Source: JALZDI01 sp036259355 (GTDB taxonomy: Bacteria > Actinomycetota > Actinomycetes > Propionibacteriales > Nocardioidaceae). Taken from it: a stretch of 64,000 bases of DNA. The notes beneath the pieces were generated by a model, which made no database searches, was not told the DNA's origin, and saw only the letters and a list, made by a program, of their open reading frames with translations. The translations under genes and the position numbers were made by a program. The stretch is taken from positions 15,398 through 79,397 of the forward strand of contig DATABY010000090.1 of NCBI GenBank assembly GCA_036259355.1, in the 5' to 3' direction. Below are positions 25,641-32,688 of the stretch, piece after piece. The first letter of the stretch is position 1; each line of letters begins with the position of its first letter.

Positions 25641-25646
25641 TAGTGT
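25641..25646 (+). promoter_or_regulatory. leaderless -10 of the oxidoreductase gene
   Basis: TAGTGT ends 6 nt before the ATG at 25653. Confidence 0.55.
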
Positions 25647-25652
25647 TCCGTT

Positions 25653-27071
25653 ATGGGCATCTTGGGCGGGGACCGCACGTATGACCTCGTCGTGGTCGGG
25701 GCAGGCCCGGTCGGGGAGAACGTGGCCGCTCGGGCACGACGCGGGGGCCTGAGCGTCTGCATGGTGGAGTCACGACTGGTCGGCGGCGAGTGCAGCTACT
25801 TCGCCTGCATCCCGACCAAGGCGATGCTACGACCGGTGCACGCGGTGGCCGCCTCCGCGCGCGTCCAGGGACTCACCCCGGCGTCGCTGGTGGCGCGCGG
25901 GGTGCTGGACCGGCGCGACTCCTTCACCGGCAGGGGTGACGACAGCGGCCAGGTGCAGTGGCTGAAGTCCGAGGGCATCGACCTGTTCCGCGGCCATGGC
26001 CGGATCAGCGGGCCCCGGCAGGTGACCGTGGAGACCGCCGACGGCCAGGTCCCGCTGACCGCGAACCACGCCGTGGCCGTCGCGGTGGGCAGCAGCGCGG
26101 CGGTCCCGCCGATCGAGGGGCTCGCCGACGTACGGCCGTGGACCAACGTCGAGGCCGCCAGTGCCGAGCAGGTTCCCGGACGGTTGCTCGTCCTCGGAGG
26201 TGGCGTCGTCGCGTGCGAGTTCGCGCAGGCGTACGCCGGTCTGGGCTCCGCGGTCACGCTCGTGGCCAGGTCGCGGCGGCTGCTGGGCCGGCTCGAGGAG
26301 TTCGCCGCCGACCTGGTCGCCGACGGGCTGCAGGAGGCCGGCGTCGACGTGCGCACCGACAAGCGGGTCACCGCCATCCGGCGCGACGACACCGGTGAGG
26401 TCGTGGCGACCCTCTCCGACCGGAGCACCGTGACGGCCGACGAGGTGCTGGTGGCCCTGGGCCGGCGGCCGAACACGGCCGACCTGGGTCTGGAGACCGT
26501 CGGCATCGAGCCGGGCGACTACCTGCACGTGGACGAGACAATGCGCGTCCCCGAAGCCGACGGTGGCTGGCTCTACGCCGTCGGTGACGTCAACGGCCGC
26601 AACCTGCTCACGCACATGGGCAAGTACCAGGCCCGTGCGGCCGGTGACGTGATCGCCGCCCGCGCCAACGCCGAGCCGGACGACGCTCCCGGCATGACGG
26701 CATGGGCCGACCACACCGTGCCGACCCAGGTCATCTTCACCGACCCCGAGGTCTGCATGGCCGGGATGACGCAGGGGATGGCCGAGCGCAACGGGCTGGA
26801 GGTCCGCTCCATCGAGATCCCGCTCGCGGGTGTTGCCGGAGCCTCGCTGCACGCCGACGGCTACACCGGCACCGCCCACGTCGTCATCGACGAGTACCGC
26901 CACGTCGTGGTCGGTGCGACCTTCGTCGGCCAGGACGTCGCCGAGCTGCTGCACTCGGCCACGGTCGCGATCGCGGGTGAGGTGCCGCTCGAGCGGTTGT
27001 GGCACGCGGTGCCGCCGTTCCCGACCATCAGCGAGGTCTGGCTGCGGGTGCTGGAGGCCTACGGGATCTGA
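25653..27071 (+). CDS. FAD-dependent pyridine nucleotide-disulfide oxidoreductase
   Basis: A 472-residue flavoprotein of the lipoamide dehydrogenase/mercuric reductase family. It has the FAD motif VVGAGPVGENVA near residue 15, the redox pair Cys47-x4-Cys52 in GGECSYFACIPTK, the NAD(P) motif LVLGGGVVACEFAQ and the C-terminal dimerisation domain ending in HAVPPFPTISE. It lacks the N-terminal HMA domain of mercuric reductase and is not near lipoyl enzymes, so it may serve another disulfide or a quinone. Confidence 0.85.
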   Translation: MGILGGDRTYDLVVVGAGPVGENVAARARRGGLSVCMVESRLVGGECSYFACIPTKAMLRPVHAVAASARVQGLTPASLVARGVLDRRDSFTGRGDDSGQVQWLKSEGIDLFRGHGRISGPRQVTVETADGQVPLTANHAVAVAVGSSAAVPPIEGLADVRPWTNVEAASAEQVPGRLLVLGGGVVACEFAQAYAGLGSAVTLVARSRRLLGRLEEFAADLVADGLQEAGVDVRTDKRVTAIRRDDTGEVVATLSDRSTVTADEVLVALGRRPNTADLGLETVGIEPGDYLHVDETMRVPEADGGWLYAVGDVNGRNLLTHMGKYQARAAGDVIAARANAEPDDAPGMTAWADHTVPTQVIFTDPEVCMAGMTQGMAERNGLEVRSIEIPLAGVAGASLHADGYTGTAHVVIDEYRHVVVGATFVGQDVAELLHSATVAIAGEVPLERLWHAVPPFPTISEVWLRVLEAYGI

Positions 27072-27073
27072 CG

Positions 27074-27111
27074 TTCAGTCGTATCTCAGGTCGAGGTGGC
27101 ACGCTGGTGCC
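27074..27111 (+). promoter_or_regulatory. MprA-type direct repeat and -10 before mprA
   Basis: TTCAG (27074-27078) and CTCAG (27085-27089) are 11 bp apart, the spacing used by OmpR-family dimers. Ten nt later comes CACGCT (27100-27105), then 6 nt and the ATG. The repeat covers the -35 position, as for an activator-dependent promoter. The pepD-like gene has the same layout. Confidence 0.6.
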
Positions 27112-27801
27112 ATGCGCATCCTCGTCGTCGACGACGACCCGGCGGTCCGGGAGTCGCTGCGGCGTTCGCTGTCGTTCAACGGGTACGACGTCGACGTGGC
27201 CGGCGACGGCGCCGACGCCCTGGCGCAGATAGGTGCCCGGCAGCCCGACGCGGTCGTCATCGACGTGATGATGCCGCGCCTCGACGGTCTCGACACCACC
27301 CGGGCGCTACGCTCCGCGGGCAACGACCTGCCGATCCTGGTGCTGACCGCCCGGGAGGCGGTGGCCGACCGCGTCGACGGGCTCGACGCGGGCGCCGACG
27401 ACTACCTGACCAAGCCGTTCGCCCTCGACGAGCTCCTGGCGCGGCTCCGGGCGCTGCTGCGCCGGCACGGCGGCGCCGACACCGGCAGCACCACGGAGGT
27501 CCTGCGGTTCGCCGACCTCTCGCTGGACCCGGCGACCCGTGAGGTCCGGCGAGGGAACCGGGAGATCTCGCTGACCCGCACCGAGTTCACGCTGCTCGAG
27601 CTGTTCCTGCGCCGGCCGCGCCGGGTGCTGGAGCGGTCGTTCATCCTCGAGGAGGTCTGGGGTATCGACTTCCCCACCACCGCCAACTCGCTCGAGGTCT
27701 ACATCGGCTACCTGCGCCGCAAGACCGAGACCGAGGGTGAGGCGCGGCTGCTGCACACCGTGCGCGGTGTCGGGTACGTGCTGCGGGAGAACGCGCCATG
27801 A
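27112..27801 (+). CDS. mprA: OmpR-type response regulator, MprA-like
   Basis: A 229-residue regulator with a receiver domain (Asp51 in VVIDVMMP, Lys in LTKPF) and a C-terminal winged helix with SLTRTEFTLLELFLRRP and TVRGVGYVLR. Order and sequence resemble mycobacterial MprA, which responds to envelope stress and controls pepD and sigma factors. The ATG lies 6 nt after CACGCT. Its stop overlaps the kinase start by ATGA. Confidence 0.85.
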   Translation: MRILVVDDDPAVRESLRRSLSFNGYDVDVAGDGADALAQIGARQPDAVVIDVMMPRLDGLDTTRALRSAGNDLPILVLTAREAVADRVDGLDAGADDYLTKPFALDELLARLRALLRRHGGADTGSTTEVLRFADLSLDPATREVRRGNREISLTRTEFTLLELFLRRPRRVLERSFILEEVWGIDFPTTANSLEVYIGYLRRKTETEGEARLLHTVRGVGYVLRENAP

Positions 27802-29210
27802 CGCGGCTGTCGCTGGCTCACCGGGTGACCGCGCTGACCGCGATCGCCGTCGGCATCGCGGTCGCGGTGACCAGCCTGGCGGCGTACGTGACCCTGCGCC
27901 ACCAGCTGTACTCCTCGCTGGACAGCTCGTTGCTCAACCGCGCCACCGCCGCCGCCGACGCGGGCCTGGTGCCGGAGGCGACCATGCAGCAGATTCCGTC
28001 GGCCTGGCTGGGCGCCGCGGACGTCCGGTTCGCCACGGTGCGCGCCGACGGCAGCGTCTACCTGCCGCCGCAGGAGGATGCCGGGAACCTCGTCCTCGGG
28101 CAGCCCGAGCTCGCCGTCGCGCGCGGCCGGGACCCGTACGCCATCCGCTCGGTCCGCAGCTCCGACGGCGTCGACTACCGGGTGGTGACGGTCCCGACCC
28201 AGCCGGGCACCGCGCTGGCGCTGGCGCAGACGCTCGAACCGACCCAGGACACGCTCGGCAAGCTCGGCGTCGTGATGCTGATCGTCGGAGGCCTGGGCGT
28301 CGTGGTGGCCGGCGCCTTCGGCATGGGCGTGGCCCGGTCGGGGCTGCGGCCGGTGCGCCGGCTCACCTCCGCGGCGGAGGAGGTCGCGCGCACCGACCAG
28401 CTCCGGCCCATCGCGGTGTCCGGCTCCGACGAGATCGCCCGGCTGGCCGCCGCGTTCAACGAGATGCTGACGGCGCTCGGCGCCTCACGGGAACGGCAGC
28501 GCCAGCTGGTGGCCGATGCCGGCCACGAGCTGCGGACGCCGCTGACGTCGCTGCGCACCAACATCGACCTCCTCACCCAGGCGGACGCGCAGGGCGGCCT
28601 CGACCCGCAGTCGCGGCAGGAGCTGCTCACCGACGTGCGCTCCCAGCTGGAGGAGCTCACGATCCTCATCCACGACCTGGTGCAGCTGGCCCGCGACGAG
28701 CCGAGCACCGCCGAGCCGGAGTCGGTGGATCTGGCCGACATCGTCGACCACGCCGTGGACCGGGTCCGCCGGCGGGCCGGGTCGGTCGACTTCGACGTCC
28801 ACGTGGAGCCGTGGCCGGTGATCGGCGAGCCGCAGACGCTCGACCGGGCGGTGGTCAACCTCCTCGACAACGCGGTGAAGTGGAGTCCCCCGGGCGGTGT
28901 GGTCACCGTACGCCTGGTCAACGGTGTGCTGGACGTCGCCGACCAGGGGCGGGGCATCTCCGGACAGGACCTGCCGCACATCTTCGAGCGCTTCTACCGT
29001 GCCTCGGAGGCACGCCGGCTGCCGGGCTCGGGACTGGGCCTGGCCATCGTGCGGCAGGCGGCCGAGCGGCACGGCGGGTCGATCGACGCCGGCCGTACGC
29101 CGGAGGGCGGCGCGATCTTCCGCCTGACCCTCCCCGCTGCCGAACGCGGCGAGGCCGGCGAGCGCGCGCAGCCGCACGCGACTCTTGGGAGACCAACAGG
29201 CGCCTCTTAG
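27798..29210 (+). CDS. mprB: sensor histidine kinase, MprB-like
   Basis: A 470-residue kinase. It has one membrane helix at about 10-32, an extracytoplasmic sensor (about 33-150), a second helix (about 155-180), HAMP, a phospho-acceptor His243 in GHELRTPLTSLRTN and a C-terminal HATPase (NLLDNAVKWS, DQGRGI, GSGLGLAIV). The overlap with mprA shows they form one unit. The MprA-type repeat for pepD overlaps the last codons and stop of this gene. Confidence 0.87.
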   Translation: MTRLSLAHRVTALTAIAVGIAVAVTSLAAYVTLRHQLYSSLDSSLLNRATAAADAGLVPEATMQQIPSAWLGAADVRFATVRADGSVYLPPQEDAGNLVLGQPELAVARGRDPYAIRSVRSSDGVDYRVVTVPTQPGTALALAQTLEPTQDTLGKLGVVMLIVGGLGVVVAGAFGMGVARSGLRPVRRLTSAAEEVARTDQLRPIAVSGSDEIARLAAAFNEMLTALGASRERQRQLVADAGHELRTPLTSLRTNIDLLTQADAQGGLDPQSRQELLTDVRSQLEELTILIHDLVQLARDEPSTAEPESVDLADIVDHAVDRVRRRAGSVDFDVHVEPWPVIGEPQTLDRAVVNLLDNAVKWSPPGGVVTVRLVNGVLDVADQGRGISGQDLPHIFERFYRASEARRLPGSGLGLAIVRQAAERHGGSIDAGRTPEGGAIFRLTLPAAERGEAGERAQPHATLGRPTGAS

Positions 29211-29244
29211 TTGCTTCTCAGACTCAGTGGGCACTATCGAGGAC
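29206..29244 (+). promoter_or_regulatory. MprA-type direct repeat and -10 before pepD
   Basis: CTTAG (29206-29210) and CTCAG (29217-29221) are 11 bp apart; a third CTCAG follows at 29223-29227. Ten nt after the second repeat comes CACTAT (29232-29237), then 7 nt and the ATG. This copies the mprA promoter layout. Confidence 0.6.
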
Positions 29245-30714
29245 ATGACGAACCCGACCAACCCCGGCGACCGCTACGGCCACGACTACGGCCAGGACCA
29301 CGCCCAGGAGCAGGGCGGCCCGGACTACGGCCACGACTACGGCCACGACTACGGCCAGGACCCGAGCCATCAGGCCGGCCAGGACGAACACACGCAGCCG
29401 ATCCCCTCCGAGCCGGCGCCACCGCCGTACCGCCCGCAGGGCGGGGGCGGCTACGGGTCGCCGTACTGGGCGCAGTCACCGCCGCAGGGACCGATGCCGC
29501 CGGGACCGACGCACGCCTCCGGCCCGCTGATGAGGCCCGGCGACGGTGGCGAGTTCGGCCACTCCGCGCCGCCGCTGTACCCGCCGCCGCAGCGCCGCCC
29601 CAAGCGCAGCAAGCGGCCGGTCGCCCTGCTGCTCGCCGCGATCGTGGCCGGCGGCCTGGCCGGGGTGGCCGGCGCCGCGGGCTACGACGCGCTCGCCGAC
29701 CCGGAGGGCTCACCGGTCATCGAGTCCCTGCAGGGCACGCAGGCGTCGAGCTCCGACGAAGGCTCCGACACCGCGCCGTCGGGGTCGGTCGAGGCGGTGT
29801 CGCAGGAGGTCCTGCCCTCGGTGGTGAAGATCGACGTCTCGTCGGGCGACGGCCAGGGCTCCGGATCGGGGATCATCCTCAGCTCCGACGGCGTGATCCT
29901 GACCAACAACCACGTGGTCGAGGTCGCCGAGGGTGGCGGCAACGTCGCGGTCTCGTTCAACGACGGGAGCACGGCCAGCGCCCGCGTCCTCGGTACCGAC
30001 CCGCTGACCGACATCGCGGTGATCAAGGCCGACGACGTCTCCGGGCTGGTCCCCGCCGCGCTCGGTAACTCCGCCTCCGTCGACGTCGGCGAGCAGGTGG
30101 TCGCGGTCGGGTCGCCCTTCGGGCTGGAGAGCACGGTGACGAGCGGCATCGTCAGCGCGATGCACCGGCCGGTGTCCGCGGGCAACGCGCCGGGCGCGCA
30201 GTCGACCATCTTCCCTGCCATCCAGACCGACGCCGCCATCAACCCCGGCAACTCCGGCGGCGCGCTGGTCAACATGGACGGCGAGGTGATCGGCATCAAC
30301 ACCGCGATCAGGAGCACGACGAACCTGTCCGGGGAGGCCGGCTCCATCGGGCTCGGGTTCGCGATCCCGATCGACGAGGCGGAGCCGATCGCCCAGCAGC
30401 TGGTCAACGGTGAGCAGCCCACCCACGCCCGGCTGGGCGTCACGGTCGGCACCCCCGAGAACGAGGACGGCCTTCCCGGCGGCGCGGTGGTGCGCTCCGT
30501 CTCCGACGGCACGGCCGCTGCCGAGGCCGGCCTGCAGCGCGGTGACGTGATCACCAAGGTCGACGACAACATCATCTCGTCGTCGGACAGCCTGGTCGCG
30601 ATGGTGCGCACCTACCGGCCCGGCGACGAGGTGGAGCTGACCGTCGTGCGCAACGGCAACGAGCAGACGATCACCCTGAAGCTCGGCAGCGACGAGGGCG
30701 GCAACGCCAGCTGA
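29245..30714 (+). CDS. pepD: HtrA/PepD-type membrane serine protease with PDZ domain
   Basis: A 489-residue protease. A cytosolic N-terminal tail of about 125 residues is rich in Tyr, Gly, Asp and Pro. One membrane helix (about 127-150) follows, then a trypsin-like domain with His223 (TNNHVV), Asp256 (LTDIAVI) and Ser337 (NPGNSGGA), and a C-terminal PDZ domain (about 390-485). It matches PepD (Rv0983), which degrades damaged envelope proteins and feeds back on MprAB signalling. It has its own promoter with the MprA-type repeat. Confidence 0.87.
   Translation: MTNPTNPGDRYGHDYGQDHAQEQGGPDYGHDYGHDYGQDPSHQAGQDEHTQPIPSEPAPPPYRPQGGGGYGSPYWAQSPPQGPMPPGPTHASGPLMRPGDGGEFGHSAPPLYPPPQRRPKRSKRPVALLLAAIVAGGLAGVAGAAGYDALADPEGSPVIESLQGTQASSSDEGSDTAPSGSVEAVSQEVLPSVVKIDVSSGDGQGSGSGIILSSDGVILTNNHVVEVAEGGGNVAVSFNDGSTASARVLGTDPLTDIAVIKADDVSGLVPAALGNSASVDVGEQVVAVGSPFGLESTVTSGIVSAMHRPVSAGNAPGAQSTIFPAIQTDAAINPGNSGGALVNMDGEVIGINTAIRSTTNLSGEAGSIGLGFAIPIDEAEPIAQQLVNGEQPTHARLGVTVGTPENEDGLPGGAVVRSVSDGTAAAEAGLQRGDVITKVDDNIISSSDSLVAMVRTYRPGDEVELTVVRNGNEQTITLKLGSDEGGNAS
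29275..29366 (+). repeat. Tyr-Gly-His-Asp tandem repeats in pepD
   Basis: The 17-mer TACGGCCACGACTACGG occurs at 29275-29291, 29325-29341 and 29337-29353, encoding repeated YGHDYG(Q/H)D units in the cytosolic tail of PepD. The DNA repeat could allow length change by slippage. Confidence 0.75.
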
Positions 30715-30738
30715 CCTTCCCGACCACCACGGAAGATG

Positions 30739-32061
30739 TCAGGCGCCGCTGAGCGCGCGCAGCAGGCGCTCGGCCTTCCACCGGCTCTCGTCGAACTCGG
30801 ACCGCGGCTCCGACCGCACCGTGATGCCGCCGCCGGTCCCGAGGGTGTAGGTCGCGCCGTGGTGCACCAGCGTGCGGATGACGATGCCGAGGTCGACGCG
30901 CCCGCCGTCGCCGACCCATCCCAGAGCACCGGCGTAGACGCCGCGGGCGGTCGACTCCACCTCGCGGATGATCTGCATGGTGCGCAGCTTGGGGGCGCCG
31001 GTCATCGACCCGCCGGGGAACAGCGCCTCGACCGCTCGCACCGCCGACACGTCCGGCCGCAGCCGGCCGCGCACCGTGGTCACCAGCTGGTGCACGCTGG
31101 GATAGGACTCCACGTGCATCAGGTCCGGCACCTCCACCGTCCCCACCTCGCACACGGTCGAGAGGTCGTTGCGCAGCAGGTCCACGACCATGAGGTTCTC
31201 GGCGCGGAACTTCGCATCGGTGCACAGCAGGACGCGACGCTGCCGGTCCACCTCCGGGTCGTCGCTGCGCTCGGTGGTCCCCTTGATCGGTCGGGTCTCC
31301 AGCACGCGGTCGGCACCGACCGTGGCGAACCGCTCCGGCGACGAGCTGAGCACCGAGACGCCACCGTGGCGAAGGAACGCGGAGTACGGCGCACGGTTGA
31401 GCCGGCGCAGCCGCAGGTAGACGAGCGCAGGGTCGGCGGCGCTGTGTACGTCGACCCGGTAGGTCAGGTTGGTCTCGTAGGAGTCGCCGGCGCGCAGGTG
31501 CTCCTGCACGCGGTCGAACGCCTCCCGGTAGCCCGCCTGCGTGGCCCCGGCGGCCGGCACGGACGTGGGCTCAGGGGACGGCTCGGGGGACGGTTCGGGG
31601 GTTGGTCGCGGAGTCGGCAGTGCCTCGGCGCCGTGCAGCCGCACGGTGTGGGCCTGGTGGTCGAAGACCGCGTAGCGCCCGACCCGCATCCACATGGCGT
31701 CCGGAACCTCCGGCGACCCGAGCAGCGCGGGCAGGTCCGGCCGGCACGCGTAACCGAAGTACCCCACCCACCCGCTGAACCCGGCGCCCGCCTGCGCGGC
31801 GTGGGTGCGCTCGTCCAGCACCGCGAAGATGTCCGCTCCGACGACGCGGTCGCTGTGGCCGTCGTGCTCCAGGACCGTGCGGGTCGCCGCGTCGTAGGTC
31901 AGACTCAGCTCCCCCGGCTCGAGCCAGCCCAGGTAGGAGTAGCGGCCCGACCAGTCACGGGCACCTCCGCCGTCGAGCCAGAACACTCGCTCGTGGCAGG
32001 CGGCGACGGCGGCGAACACCGCCTCCGGGTCGGTCCACGGCAGGGCGCGCTGCGGGGTCAT
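30739..32061 (-). CDS. pabB: aminodeoxychorismate synthase component I
   Basis: A 440-residue chorismate-utilising enzyme that, with the amidotransferase, makes 4-amino-4-deoxychorismate for folate. The catalytic C-terminal part has SSSPERF, the PIKGTTER motif with the PabB-type Lys, VVDLLRNDLS and PGGSMTGAPK. A Pro-rich stretch of about 20 residues (PTPRPTPEPSPEPSPEPT) sits between the N-terminal and catalytic parts, an unusual low-complexity linker. The ATG overlaps the pabA stop (ATGA). Confidence 0.88.
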   Translation of the reverse strand: MTPQRALPWTDPEAVFAAVAACHERVFWLDGGGARDWSGRYSYLGWLEPGELSLTYDAATRTVLEHDGHSDRVVGADIFAVLDERTHAAQAGAGFSGWVGYFGYACRPDLPALLGSPEVPDAMWMRVGRYAVFDHQAHTVRLHGAEALPTPRPTPEPSPEPSPEPTSVPAAGATQAGYREAFDRVQEHLRAGDSYETNLTYRVDVHSAADPALVYLRLRRLNRAPYSAFLRHGGVSVLSSSPERFATVGADRVLETRPIKGTTERSDDPEVDRQRRVLLCTDAKFRAENLMVVDLLRNDLSTVCEVGTVEVPDLMHVESYPSVHQLVTTVRGRLRPDVSAVRAVEALFPGGSMTGAPKLRTMQIIREVESTARGVYAGALGWVGDGGRVDLGIVIRTLVHHGATYTLGTGGGITVRSEPRSEFDESRWKAERLLRALSGA

Positions 32062-32624
32062 CGGCCGGTGCGGAGGAAGTTCGCGACGAGGCGGGCGCCG
32101 TACCGGCTCAGCACCGACTCCGGGTGGAACTGCACGCCGAACAGCGGTCTGCTGCGGTGCTCCACGGCCATCACCACGCCGGCGCTCCGTGCGGTCACCG
32201 CGAGCACGTCGGGCACCTCGACGGCCGCCAGCGAGTGGTAGCGCACCGCCTCGAACGGTCGCGGGACGCCCGCGAACAGGCCCGTGCCACCATGCTCGAC
32301 CAACGCCACCTCCCCGTGCGCCGGCTCGACCCGGTCGACCCGACCGCCGTAGGCCGCGACCAGGCCCTGCATCCCCAGACACACGCCCAGCACCGGGATC
32401 GTGGCGCGCCGCAGCACCTCGCGGCCGACCGCGAAGTCGCCGGGGTCGTCGGGGTGGCCGGGGCCGGGCGAGAGCACCACGTGCGTGAAGGCCCCGCCCA
32501 GCAGGGCCTCCGCTGTGACCGCGTCGTGCTCGACGACGGGAGGGAGCTCGCCGGTCACCCCGGCGATGAGGTGCACGAGGTTGTAGGTGTAGGAGTCGTG
32601 GTGGTCGACGACCACAACACGCAA
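32058..32624 (-). CDS. pabA: aminodeoxychorismate/anthranilate synthase amidotransferase
   Basis: A 188-residue class I glutamine amidotransferase supplying ammonia to PabB. It has the oxyanion GPGHP, nucleophile Cys82 in GVCLGMQG and the His-Glu pair in FHPES. The TTG start at 32624 is inferred from the conserved beginning RVVVVDHHDSYTYNLVH; a longer frame upstream has no family similarity. A 10-bp inverted repeat lies directly before the start. Confidence 0.85.
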   Translation of the reverse strand: MRVVVVDHHDSYTYNLVHLIAGVTGELPPVVEHDAVTAEALLGGAFTHVVLSPGPGHPDDPGDFAVGREVLRRATIPVLGVCLGMQGLVAAYGGRVDRVEPAHGEVALVEHGGTGLFAGVPRPFEAVRYHSLAAVEVPDVLAVTARSAGVVMAVEHRSRPLFGVQFHPESVLSRYGARLVANFLRTGR

Positions 32625-32626
32625 GG

Positions 32627-32668
32627 TGTCAGGCGCGCGCTGGTCCCCGGTGCAGGCAGCGCCTGACA
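32627..32668 (-). repeat. inverted repeat before pabA, third copy at the pabB end
   Basis: TGTCAGGCGC (32627-32636) and its complement GCGCCTGACA (32659-32668) are perfect 10-bp arms with a 22-nt spacer, ending 2 nt before the pabA TTG. TGTCAGGCGC occurs again at 30737-30746 across the pabB stop, so pabAB is flanked by the same 10-mer. It may be an operator, a hairpin or a trace of insertion. Confidence 0.55.
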
Positions 32669-32688
32669 ACCTCGCGGGACCCGGCGTG

